Of a DNA stretch of 64,000 nucleotides, positions 22,563-34,249 are shown piece after piece. A program made the position numbers and the translations under genes. How positions within the stretch are numbered: position 1 is the first letter of the stretch; each line of letters begins with the position of its first letter. The notes beneath the pieces were generated by a model that did no database searches, was not told the origin of the DNA, and saw nothing but the letters and a program-made list of their open reading frames with translations. Source of the DNA: Rehmannia glutinosa (lineage: Eukaryota > Streptophyta > Magnoliopsida > Lamiales > Orobanchaceae); NCBI GenBank assembly GCA_016081115.2, contig CM071935.1, forward strand, positions 50,764,680-50,828,679. Direction: 5' to 3'.

Positions 22563-24760
22563 ATGGAAACAAATCTAACACGCATTTCTATATTCAATGT
22601 TGAAGAATTTGATGATTGGAAAATTCATATGCAGGCTTATCTATCTGCATTACATGATGAAATGTGGCTTATGATAGAGGATGGGCCATTGCAAATACTC
22701 AAAGTGAACACAGCAGCGCAGAGAAGCCGCGCAGAGAAAAAAGAAGAAGTTATTCTTTGAAGCAAGACCAGCCATGGTTGAAAAACCAAGGACTTAGTGG
22801 ACTAATGAGGATATAAGGAAGTACAACCTGGACAATGTGGCCAAGTATATTCTCTACAAGACATTGGACAAAGCCATGTTCAATAAAGTCAAATCTTGCA
22901 AATCTGCAAAAGAGATTTGGGAAAATCGGACCTTAATTTGTGAAGGATCAGAACAAATTAAGGAAAATAAATTAACTGTTGCTGTTCAAAAATTTGAAAA
23001 TTTCAAAATGCTTGCAGGTGAAACTCTGGATTAGATGGATGCTAGATTTACTAAGATTACAAATGAGCTTTCAGCCCTGGGGAAAGAGTATAACACAGAA
23101 GGAAATGTGTATGAAGATCTCAAGCCACCCGTGAATGGAAAATGAAGGTTATGGACTCGAGATATTCAATGGACCTCGAAGAACATCTAACCATGTGTTA
23201 TTCTTAGACCTCAAAGCCTATGAGTTTGAGCCGAGAAGAAAAGAGCAAGAGGAGACAGTTGTACTCAAGACATTTTGCATTGATGGCTAGTGAAGGGAAA
23301 AGAACTGAGCCAAAGGAAGCCATAGACCAGGAGAAGATTGCCCTAATGATTAAAAGATTCAACAAGTTCTTCAATAAGAACTACAAGAGAAACAAGGGTG
23401 AAACCTCCAGGATACATTCAATACCTTCCAAGTCAAGGAAGATAGGCCTCCTAAGAGAGTTGCGATCGAAGGGTTGATTATCATAGAGCCGATAATCTAA
23501 GAAGCATGCGAAAAGATCAAAGAGCTCGAGAACATGTGTTGGAATTGAGACAACCAGGACATTTTACTATTGATTTGTTCCTATCCACCGATCAACAAGT
23601 ACAGGGAAGGAAGGAAGAAGAAAGGAAAAGTCTTTGAGAAAAGAAGACAGAAAAGAAGAGAGCTATGTTGGTTCTTTGAGACAATTTGAGACAACCAAGT
23701 GCAAAGAGGCAACAGACTCAGATAGTAGTGAAGCATATTACTCAAGTGATTCTGAGGAAGAATCCATGATCTGTCTTATGGCTAAAGAACAAGAAGATGA
23801 GGTACATTCTAACTCATCTCATTCTGATTCAAGTGATAGTGAATGTGATACACATACTTCATCACCCACTGATCTTTATGATTCATTAGGCAAAATGATG
23901 AATATTTTGAACACATAAAATCCTCACACACAATTCTAAATGGGGAAAACAGCCAGCTTAAAAGCCAAAACTCACAGCTGACTACTCTGAGTCACATGGC
24001 TGATCAGAACACTAAGCTGGAGGCTGAAAATGCAAAGATCTTAGCAGAGTTGGCTGCTACAGAAAAAAGAGAAAAAGATCTTAAAATTGTGACTGCCTCA
24101 TTTACAAAAGCATCCCAATCTTTGGATGAACTTATTATGAGCCAAAAAGAATGTGGAGATAAAACATGCATAAGATTTAATTCATTTGTGCATAGTCAAA
24201 CTCCAAGAGTGATTTTGGAAAAAAAGATCTTCAAGTAATAAAGCATTCCAAAAATCCAAAACACCAAATGTTGCACCCACACTCACTCCAAAGCACAATC
24301 ACAAGCATATTGGCCTTGTATATAAAGGAAAAGGAAATCAGCTAGTTGAGTATGCTGAGGGGACAGCTAAGAAGAAATCCAGCTGAGTTCCTCAGCAAAC
24401 TCCAAACAAAAAATACTCTGCGAAAAGCAAACAGAGCTACCAGAAACCCTAGAAACTTCATCAGAAAAATACATATGATGAGAACGGTAGAAACTTTCCA
24501 AACTATGCTGATTGGAATAATGTGAAACATCATCAAAGACCTATGGAACACAAACCAATATGGCAAAGACCTAAACCTCAGCAAAGGTCATTCCAAAGGC
24601 CAAAGAGCTATTATAAGCACACATATGCACCCAAGCACTACACTCAGAAATACCACAACTACCCCAAGAAAGCAATTGCTAAAACACACACACAGGCATA
24701 CAGACAAAAGAGACAGATGTATGAACCTAAAACCCCAAGCAATTTGCTATGTGCATTATG
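22563..24760 (+). pseudogene. gag of Sirevirus-like copy B
   Basis: The ATG at 22563 is chosen because it opens the conserved start METNLTRISIFNVEEFDDWK, typical of the copia gag N-terminal domain (DUF4219/UBN2 type). A frameshift or stop near 22758 breaks it, and a second open stretch at 22837-23034 holds the KAMFNKVKSCKSAKEIWEN part. The CCHC knuckle near 23537-23580 is damaged by loss of one base in its second Cys codon. A Ser/Asp-rich acidic stretch (about 23715-23900) and a basic, Gln/His/Tyr-rich stretch (about 24500-24740) follow, as in the long gag of Sireviruses. Confidence 0.8.
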
Positions 24761-25130
24761 ATTATGGCACTGATAGATGGCAACCTCTTAGAGTCAAATC
24801 ATTTGTCTATAGGTTGGTTGGATAATCTTCTGACCCTAACCCCTCGGGACCCAGACAAGTATGGGTACCTAAACACTGATTTCCTTAATTGCAGTTTCAA
24901 GGAACAGCTGAGTGCCAAGCTAGGAACCTGGTACATGGATAGTGGTTGTTCCACACATATTACAGGAAACAAGAAAAACTTGTCAAAATTCAAGGAGATT
25001 AGAGGTGCTAATGTCATATTTTGGAAGAAATGAAGCTCCAGGGGAAATCAAAGGCACGGGATCTATCAAGAAAAATGGATTGAAATCACAGATGTTCCTT
25101 ATGTTGAAGGCCTCAACTTCAACCTGTTAA
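24749..25130 (+). pseudogene. protease of Sirevirus-like copy B
   Basis: The aspartic protease active site appears as WYMDSGCSTHITGNKKNL, with DSG at 24938-24946. The frame shifts near 25028, then regains homology (ENLKSQMF-like region) into the GAG-pre-integrase part. The protease would cleave the Gag-Pol polyprotein inside the virus-like particle. Confidence 0.82.
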
Positions 25131-25289
25131 GCATCAGCCAAATCTGTGACAAAGGTAATAATGTGGGATTCAACATGGGAGTGTGCCAGATCAAAGATGC
25201 TGAATCAAATGAAATAGTGCTGCAAGGGTCAAGACAAAAAAATATGTATGTGGTAGATTAGTCTACTGCCACACCAAGTACTTGTCTAT

Positions 25290-26132
25290 TAGTAAAGAGC
25301 ACACCCGAATCAAGTTGGTTGTGGCACAAAAAGAGGAGTCGTCTGAATTTCAAGACAATCAACAAGCTTGCAAGGAGCCATCTTGTAGAAGGTTTGCCAT
25401 ACTCAGTGTACAAAAAAGAGAGTGTATGTGATGCATGCCAGATGGGGAAAGGAAATCAAATATTCATTCTAGGATAAGCCAAGTCCCTCATCAACAAGAA
25501 TAATGCACTTGTTGCATATGGATTTATTTGGTTCACTTGAGCCAGCTCGCATAAGTGGAAAGAAATACACCTTAGTGGTGGTGGATGATTATTCAAGATA
25601 TACATGGACAATTTTCATGTGTAAAAAGAAGGAAACTTTGCAGAAGTTACCTCAGCTGATGAAGAGAGTTCAAACTGAGAAGAGCCAAACCATTATAAAA
25701 ATAAGATCTGACAAAGGAACCGAGTTTGTCAATGGGATAATAACTCAGTATTGTGTTGAAAATGGTATTTCTCATGAGTTGTCAGCTGCAATGACTCCAC
25801 AGCAAAATGGAGTAGCTGAAAGAAGGCACAAAACTCTCAAGGAAGCTGCAAGGGCAATGTTAGCTGAAGTTGGGTTGCCTAAGAGATTTTGGGCTGAAGC
25901 TCTAAATATTGCATGTTATACTCAAAATAGATGCATGTTTAACAGGCAGTTCACCAAGACTCCCTATGAAATCTGGATAGGAGAAAGCCAAATGTTGGAT
26001 ATTTCAGGATATTTGGATGTAAATGCTTCATCCATAATATTGGCAAAGATAATTAGAAGGCTTTTGATGCTAAAGCTTATGAAGGTATCTTTTCGGGATA
26101 CTCAGCTGAGAGTAAAGCCTATGGAGTGCTGA
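25290..26132 (+). pseudogene. integrase of Sirevirus-like copy B
   Basis: The HHCC zinc-binding region lies at 25319-25450 (WHKK...VCDACQMGK), but the second His appears as Arg (SRLNF). The catalytic core is open at 25503-26132: MDLFG, VVVDDYSRYTW, IRSDKGTEFVNG and the Glu in NGVAERRHKTLKE give the D-D-E triad. A one-base loss near 25980 shifts the frame before the FRIFGCKCF-like region. The family is certain. The missing His and the shift argue against activity. Confidence 0.88.
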
Positions 26133-27970
26133 ATAAGAGAACAATGGTTACAGAAGAGTCTATCCATGTGGTTTTTGATGAACCTAATGTGAGTGGAGAA
26201 GACATTGAAGAGTTAGCTGATAAACTTAAATAGCCAACTATACAGAAGAGTCCTTATGTTGAAGCGGAAGTGAGAGCACTCAACCCTGATGAAGATGAGA
26301 TTGCTGAATCTCAAAGATAGCTGGAAAGTCTACAGCTAAATGAAGGTGAAAGAGTTGTTCAAGACAACTTAGCCGCAAGACGGCTTAATCCAACTAACTT
26401 ACTCCAACCTTATGTGAGATGGCTGAGAGACCATCCACTAGAGTTAGTCGTTGGAGATGTTAGAGATGGCATAAGAGACAGATCCAGAGCACAACATGAA
26501 GTTATGTTCACTTGTTTTATTTACCAGATAGAACCTAAAGATGTGTCTCAAGCATTGGATGACACACATTGGATTCAAGCCATCCAAGAAGAGCTAAATT
26601 AGTTTGAAAGAAACAAAGTATGGGGTTTTAGAAACAAGATGAATGAGGAAGGATCTGTTGTAAGAAACAAAGCAAGATTGGTAGTCAAAGGATATTGCCA
26701 AGAAGAGGGTATAGATTTTGATGAAACCTTTCCTCCTGTTGCAAGATTGGAAGCAATAAGAATGTTTCTTGCTTATGCTGCACATAAGAACTTCATTGTG
26801 TATCAAATTGATGTTAAGAGTGCATTTCTAAATGGACTGTTAGAGGAAGAAGTTTATGTTGAACAACCTCCAGGTTTTGAGCAGAAAACTATTGGAGATA
26901 ATGTCTACAAGCTCAAGAAAGCATTGTACAGATTGAAACAAGCACCAAGAGCATGGTATGTTACATTGTGTCAATTTCTAACTGACAATGGATTCACCAA
27001 AGACATAGTTGATGGAACACTCTGCAGTATTCAAGATGGAGAGAGTATACTGCTTGTTCAAATATATATGGATGACATCATATTTGGTTCCACAAATAAA
27101 GAGTTGTGTGACAAATTCTCAAACCTCATGCAAGGCAAATTTGAGATGATCATGATGGGAGAGCTGACCTTCTTCCTAGGACTCCAAGTCAAACAATTGA
27201 AGGATGGAACCTTCATAAGCCAAACAAAATATACCAGATATTTAATGAAGAAATTTTGTATGGAAGAGAAGTCTTCTGTTAAAATTCCAATGAATATATC
27301 AGTCAAGATGGACAGGGATGTAGATAGCAAAGCTATTGATCAAACCAGATATAGAGCCCTCATTAGATCTTTGCTCTATCTAACAACAAGCAGGCCAGAC
27401 ATCACCTTTGCAGTAGGTGTATGTGCAAGTTTTCAATCTGCACCTAAGGAGAGCCACATGACTGCAGCCAAGAGAATCCTAAGATATTTAAAAGGATGTC
27501 AGGAAGTCGGCTTATGGTATCCAAAGGAATGAGGATTCAAGCTAATTGGATATTTAGACTCAAACTATGCTGGATGTAGAGTTGACATGAAGAGTACTTC
27601 AGGTTCATGTCAAATGCTTGGAAATAGCTACATCCACAGCTGAAGCAGAGTACATGGTTGCGGGCAGCTGTTTTGCCCAAGTCTTATGGATGAGACAGCA
27701 GCTGAGATTTTATGACATTGAAGAAAAAGAGATTCCAATTATGTGTGATAACACTAATGCCATTTCAATCACTCAAAATCCAGTGTTGCATTCAAGAACA
27801 AAGAACATTGATGTCATATATCACTTCATAAGAGATTATGTTGAAAGAAAGACATCACCTTGGAATAAATCTCAACTGATAAGCAGTTAGCTGATATATT
27901 CACAAAGCCTTTATGTGAAACAAGATTTGAAGAGCTCAAAAATGAGTTAGGGTTAATTGAGTTGAGTTAG
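26133..27970 (+). pseudogene. reverse transcriptase and RNase H of Sirevirus-like copy B
   Basis: The linker is followed by RT, whose longest open part is 26639-27532 (about 298 codons). Motifs are RNKARLVVKGYCQEEGID, YQIDVKSAFLNGLLEEEV, the catalytic YMDDIIFGST (YMDD at 27065-27076) and GELTFFLGLQV. About 35 codons including QRPTHQNVIGTKW are deleted just before 26620 relative to copy C. RNase H (27618-27890) keeps ATSTAEAEY and HSRTKNIDV, but part of the preceding SWFSKKQ block is lost and a shift follows near 27850. Pol ends at TAG 27968-27970. Confidence 0.9.
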
Positions 27971-28212
27971 GAAACTCATAAAACTCAATAAGTTGAGAAA
28001 GAAGATGAGAAAATTGAATAAGAGCAAGTTTCATATTTCAGCCATGTAAAACAGCCCAGTCGGGAAGTCAGTTGTATCAAATTAGCTGACAGCTGAGTTA
28101 CTTCATGAGAAGAGAGGAGCAGAGTTGAGTCACATTGAATATAAGCTGAATCACTTATGAGCTAAGTGACAAAAACGCAGTCGTTTTAATTAAGCGGGAA
28201 TGTTTTTAAGGA

Positions 28213-28282
28213 TGACGTCAGCGTAATAATGACTATCCTGAAAGAAAAGCGCGCAAAGTAAACCATATGATTGGATATAAAT
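28213..28282 (+). promoter_or_regulatory. promoter-like module of ORF3, copy B
   Basis: A perfect palindrome TGACGTCA at 28213-28220 and a TATAAAT box at 28276-28282 lie upstream of the ORF3 ATG at 28535, 259 bp after the TATA start. The leader is CT-rich and carries ACATTTAAT and ATTAAATGC around GCGGGGA. TGACGTCA is a strong binding site for bZIP factors of the TGA/CREB type. The conservation with copies A and C supports function; transcription itself is inferred. Confidence 0.55.
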
Positions 28283-28534
28283 GCTTCTACATTTAATGCG
28301 GGGAATTAAATGCGGTTTTGAAGATCTAATCTTAGCCGTTGATCTCGATCAAAAATTTCAAAATCCGAAAACTATCCTTTCACGTTCCTTATATACGAAA
28401 CTTCATCTTTCTCTCTCCTCACGCGAACTATCCATCTTCAAGCAAAGAAAGTGCATTTTCTCTGAAACTTAGTGAAAACCCTAGTTCTCTCAAGCAAGTT
28501 TTCTCGCATTTTAATCGGTAGAAAACTTCTAAAA

Positions 28535-31500
28535 ATGGCCCCAACTTATGATTTCACAAAGCTCTCAAAGCAAATCCACACTGGCGCTTCAGTGGATTTT
28601 GAAGGAATGATCAAACAGGGTGTCGATGAAACCCTGGTTAAGAAGATTGCTGAGAAATTGGAGAAGTCCGGACTGAAGGACTTTCTGACGATGCAGTTCG
28701 CACATACATACCTTTAAGAGGTAGCTATGTTCTATGTGAATGCAGAAGTGCAGGACGATGAAATCAAGTCTTCCGTCCACAACAAGGTTATCAAACTCAA
28801 TGCAAAAGACATTGTTGAGCAATGTTTGTTTCCTGCGCAGGGATTGAAGGACATCTCTAAGAAAGATGTCAACTTAGCTACTTCTTGGAAAGAAGTTTCC
28901 AAGCCAGAGTGTGTTGCAAAGTTTGTTTATACAGCCAAGAAAGAGTCTTTAAAAGATGACAACCATAAGCTAATGGACATGAAATTTGGAAGCTTCAATC
29001 AGTTGTCCAAGACTTAGCTGATCGTGATGGCTGCGATCATGCAAGAAAAGAAAGTCAACTGGGCTAAGTTTGTGTTCAGCCGAATTTTCAAGAATGTGCC
29101 GAACAGAACCTATAAGGAGGATGGGTCATTTTGATGTTCCCTGGGTTATGGCCTGGTTATTAACCATCTAATGGAGGTGAAGGGTATTGATCTCCGACAT
29201 GGCAAGCCCTTCCATGTCAACAAGAAGATGTTCAAGGCGAACCTCTCAAAGAAATTTCAAACGAAAGCTCATACCAGAAAGGTTGATACTAGTGAGGGGG
29301 AATCGGTGATCCGGAAGGCACAGTGAGACCCTCCACCCAAGAAGAAATTTGTGGTATCCGCCAACACAATGAAAGCACCGATCCCATAGCAAAGTCCAAA
29401 GCACACCGCCCGTGCGGCCGTGCCCCCCGCCCCAAAAGAGGGCCAAGATAGAGGAGGAACCCTTATTATCTCCCTATCGGGAAGAAGAAGAGGACTGCCA
29501 AGTCAAGAAAGGCAATTGCCTCTAAGAAAAGTGTCCAAGTCCCCGCTATTGAAGAATCTGTTGAGATGGAACCAGAGATCCCACTGGTTCGCACCAAACG
29601 AAGACGGTTGTTCAGGCACTCTGAGCATGAAAAGACAGCTGAATCCGACACACAGTCGGAGAAAGAAACTGAGATTGCTGATGATCAGGAAGAGCAGTCT
29701 CCTGAAGTTGTTGATGTACCTGAGAAGACTGTTGATGATGATCAGCAGAGACCCACCGAAGACCCAACTGTGAGGAAGACAACTGAGGAAATTAAAGCAG
29801 CCGAGACCACTGAGCTCGAAATTGAAAAAGTTGTCTCACCTCCTGGAACGAATGCTGCTGAAACTGAGGAGGAGCAAGGCCCATTAGCCCCCATTTAGGA
29901 GACTGGAGAAGAAGGTCGTGATGATGATGATGATTTAATCATGTACTCTCCAGTTTACCCTGACATTCAGAGAAGATTAAGAGAATGATGGCATGGAATT
30001 TGGATCACTCAAGATTGCAGTTCCCTCGTCCTGAGTTCATCGTGGAGGAAGAATAGCTTCTCCGATTCCTTCGTATTACAGATGTTCCACCTGCTCTAAA
30101 TGAAGAAAATTGCTTGGACATCCTACGCATTCTTAAGGAGGAAGAACAGGAGAGAGCAAAAATGCAAGCTAGAGCCTTGGAGAAATCCAAATATGTCAGC
30201 AGACTGGGACTTATGAGCATATACATGAGTCTACTGATAGTGATGAAGATATGGATCCAATTTCTTTGTAGGGAGAGAAGTCAGAGACGTTGAAGGCTTT
30301 GCAGGAATCCAGAGCCATGCACGAACAAAGATTATTTGAATGTCCAGGAGAGTCCTCCCAAACTCTTCTCTAGACTAATCCATTGGGAGTGGCGCAGCAG
30401 ATTGCAACAACCATAGCTACCACCATTGGGAGGGAAAAGCCACGTCTCTAGACCAGAGTAACCCCTTTCTCATTCACGCAGCTGGTGCGCCAGCTGAGGG
30501 GGAAACTCTCTCCACCACAGCTGCGTTGGAGGTTGATGTGGTAGACAAACCAATGAGTTAGGAGGCGAAGTTGAGAAAAACATAGAAGAGTAGAGTGACA
30601 TTAATGACGCTCAAATAGTTAAGTTTGTTTCAGTTGAGATATCAGTTGCATTGAAGGCCGACAACGTTGCTGCCGCAACTGAGGCAAAGGATGGTGAAGC
30701 CATGGCAGATAAACACTCTGGGTTCTGAAAGTGCAATCCAAGGAGTTGAGACTCCGATGGACGCCAATGTCCAAGACCCTAAGACTGTTGTGTCTGTCGA
30801 AGGGATAATTGAAGAGCCTAAGACAGTTGAGACTATTGATGGGAATGAAGAAGGCCCTGCAACAGTGGAGACTGCTGGGAGTATTGAAGGCCAACGGGAG
30901 GTTGAGACTTCCCTTGGTAAGGGTAAAAATGATTAGAACATTCCTCAGATTGAAGACGTTGATGGAGAAAAGGAGATAAGCGCTCTTCATGACTCACAAG
31001 AGAATATAGATACTTCATTTCTGGGATCGAGGATGAAGTCGAGTCCACTCTTTATGAAAATCAAAGATCGGACACAACCAAGATGTTCTCAAAACCGGAG
31101 CCAATTCACCGAAAAGATGGCTCCTATGATGTTAAATTTCGATGATGAGCCAACACTGAGACCCAAGAAACTGTTAATACAGCTGATTCTCAGTCAGCTG
31201 AGTAAACACCAATAAATGCTCCAGGTATGAAAAAGTCAGTTGCGCAGGTTTCCACAGATGCAGTAGTAACGACTCATATAGCTCCGTCACATGCTCCCAG
31301 AGTTGTGACACCTGCCAATGAAGCTGCCGCATTTGAGGCGCAATGAGCTGATTCTACTCATCAAGAACAAGGGAAGGCTCCACTAGCAAAACACTCAGAG
31401 ATCCCATTTGTTCAAGTTGATGTTTTTGAGGAAGAATTTCCGTTCACCATTGAATTGCCAGAATTAGAAGCTGAATCTTCCAGAGAATTAAGGAAATATA

Positions 31501-32565
31501 CAGTGCGAGAAGAGCCAGACATCCCCTCGGATACGATTGTTTCAATGGATTTTGATTTTGATGCAGAATGGCCAGCAGCCAAGTAAGCCTCAGCAGATGA
31601 GTTCTGTAATGCCTTCAAGACTATTTGTGAAGAGATTGAGAAGATGGAACGCCATCAAGCATCTTTGGACCTTAGACTGGACAATCATGATGCCACCTTC
31701 ACAGCTGATTTGAGAGGGATTGTAGTGCGCATAAGGGAATGGGTTGCACAACAGACAGCAGACAGTCTTCTCATGGCTGAAATGAAGATCGTAACAGCTG
31801 AGTCTAAGGCCACACGCTCATAATTTTGAAAGACGTATGATGCAGCAGACTCCAAGCATAACTCGGTGAACAACCGACTGGACTTCATTCTCAGTGGGTT
31901 GTTCCCTAGGATACCTCTTTCGTTTGGTGATGGTGCCAAAAAGGCGGAAGAGGAGTCCCATTAGGGACTGAAGGAAGAGAAAATGAAGAAAGGAGGTGAC
32001 AAAGCTGAGGGGAAAGAAGTTCAAAGGATTTAAAGTTGATGTACGCTGAAACCCCTCAACTAGATCAAGTCACAGCTGATATTCTTAGCAAGTTGCCCTT
32101 GAACTTACCAATTGAAAAAACTGCAGTGGCCATGAAAGATAAGAGAAAGGTCATCGAAGCTGCATTTGAGAAGGTAGCTGAGGATACGTCAGCACGAGTG
32201 GAAGAACTCTTGAAACAACATGGTGGTCTTCCAGCTGGATTAGACAATGCCATGATAGAACCCCCCAGAGAAGTAATGTCGGATGCTGGATCTGAGCCCA
32301 GATCTATGGAAGAATTTCAAACCTTGGAAGCTGAAGGTTATTTCGATGGAATGACCTTGACTCAAGTCTGGGAGTTGTACTGGGAAAAAGGCTTGGAGGT
32401 ATGCAATACGGCTGAGAAGCACCAGAGTACTAGCAGTCACTCAATTGGAAAATCCAAGGCTCCTATGCAGTATTCTCTCAGAGGAAGATGAGAAGAGTCA
32501 AGAAAGGGAAGACAAAGTGGCACTGAAAGAAGTTCTCAATCATGGCCAAGGCCAAAATATGTCAC
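28535..32565 (+). pseudogene. ORF3 of copy B, main part
   Basis: The ATG at 28535 opens MAPTYDFTKLSKQIHTG, followed by a TAA at codon 61 and then by 28727-29017 in the same frame. The N-terminal conserved region extends to about 29,270, with HLMEVKGID and HGKPFHVNKKMFKANL. Then come a Pro/Lys-rich part, an acidic part (29566-29898), a region with YPDIQRRLRE-type sequence, VET-rich repeats (30667-30936), a coiled-coil part and a 151-codon open stretch at 32036-32491. A deletion removes much of the coiled coil around 31760. Copy C interrupts the gene after GTCAC at 32561-32565. No enzyme motif is visible. Confidence 0.65.
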
Positions 32566-34121
32566 TGTTGGGAAATTTATTTTTAGATTTTGATGAATGC
32601 CATGTAAAACTTAGACTAGAAAGTTGGCACCCCATTTTCTTTGTAATTTGCATTGTAATAGATAGGGCTGTTCAAGCTGAGTTAAGCCAGCTATGCCTAA
32701 ATATGCAAGAACTCAATGGAGACTAGAATGAAGACTTTGTTGTCATGCAAAATTTGAGTATGGCAAGGAAAAGAAGACAAGAACTCTACTGGAGAAGTAT
32801 CAGCTGAGATGCAGTTGTGTGAAGTGTCAGTCAAGTCAACCCAAGATAGCTAAGTCTCAAGTTGAAGTGATGATGAGTCATCCAATGATTGGAAGTCGAC
32901 TCAAGTCATCCGGGGAAGTTAAGGAACTCGATCAAGTCAAGACAACTGGAAAGTATCCGTTGCACAGAAGTCAAGAAAGTTACTTAAACAAGTAATACTT
33001 CCATACTACCTTTCTTAAAGTGCTTAGTCCCAGAAGCGTGCAAAAGGAATAAACCAATGGGAAGATCGCACTATGTCGAACTCGAAAAAGTCAAGGTTCA
33101 TTCAATACGAGGAAATGTCAATTTCAAGGATCGCAACAAGACAAGCCAACGACCACAAGTGTCTTTTGAAAATTAGCCTATCTCTTCAACGGGCAGATTT
33201 TTAAAAGAACAATATAAAATGCTGAGGAATCAATTTGAGAAGAGGTTACCTTGACTACCTGTACTACAAACATTCAAGCTATTTTTGGAGCTGTAACCTA
33301 CAAAAATATTCTCAAGTCATTCAAGCTAAATAGCCAGTACTTCGAAGGAAATCAATCCAACACTTACCTATGAAGGAAAGACGACTTCAATCAGTTGAAG
33401 AGGAAATATTTGAAGAATCAAAGGGTTCTACATTCCACAGAGGATTGTAGAAAGGTTCAAGGTCGAACCAGTCTTAAGTTCTTGGAGGGCTTCGTGATCA
33501 AATCCAAGAAACTTGAGCAAGTGAGCTGCCCTGTGAAGAAGCTGAGTCGGATGAGAAGCTTTTGTGTGACCAAGCCATCATCTCGTGATCGAGTTCCAAA
33601 GGATCAAGTCAGCTGTGTGATCAAGACTTGCATATGGACTGATAACCACTTTGTACTCTGATCAATACTTAGTGGATTCCTCCATGAGTTGGAGAAGAGA
33701 GGATTAGAAGAATTACCCCATCTTCGAACCTCTATAAAATTTATTGTGTCATTTAAATTTCAAAGACTTCAATTTCGCATATTATCTTATATCTCACGAT
33801 AAATTTGCTATCCAATTGACATTTAACAAAGCGCTAAAACCAAGTGTTAAAACAAACTTAAACCAAATTTAAGGGTGTTAAGTCTTCCTGAAAACATATC
33901 ACAATGAGTTAAGCTTTAGACTAAGCAGCTGAGTTATTCTATCAACACCTCGCCGAGTCCGCTGAGTGGCTAACTATTTGGTTAACTAACTTAGCTGTCC
34001 ATCAAGGACTTAGCTGTGAAGAATTAACTCTGAACTATTTTAAAAAGGACTAAATTGAAAAGTTGGTAAGGTTTATTCAACCCCCTTCTAAACCTTACAC
34101 TCACACCCCTTGGGACCAACA
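32566..34121 (+). repeat. 5' LTR of copy C
   Basis: The 1556-bp LTR starts TGTTGGGAAATT and ends TTGGGACCAACA. Its TATA box CTATAAAA is at about 33732-33739. It pairs with 44881-46448, sharing CATTTTCTTT and GTTCAAGCTGAG words that differ in the A/B LTRs. Reading frames in it (such as 33395-33661) are not conserved and are not genes. Confidence 0.9.
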
Positions 34122-34123
34122 AG

Positions 34124-34136
34124 TGGTATCGTGAGC
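34124..34136 (+). other. primer binding site of copy C, altered
   Basis: TGGTATCGTGAGC lies two bases after the LTR end. Relative to the canonical TGGTATCAGAGC it has a one-base-longer CAG region. Either the site decayed or the base call at this CAG is wrong. Confidence 0.7.
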
Positions 34137-34249
34137 GGTTGGTTCATTGAGCCTTCCGCAGTTCGGTTACCGAACTAGATCTCTAATCTTTCAAAGCTTG
34201 TTTTAGCACTTGATCTTTCAAAACTCTTTTATTCAAGAAAGTTACTATC

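Larger units (their letters stand above)
22436..32565 (+). mobile_element. Sirevirus-like copy B, internal region up to the copy C insertion
   Basis: This internal region starts with a PBS at 22438 and contains gag, protease, integrase, RT, RNase H, the ORF3 promoter-like module and most of ORF3. Copy C interrupts it at 32566. The last ORF3 part resumes at 46449, is split again by the Athila/Tat-like element, and copy B ends with its own LTR at 52771-54312. Copy B is therefore a full-length element split in three. It is broken in gag and at several later points. Confidence 0.88.
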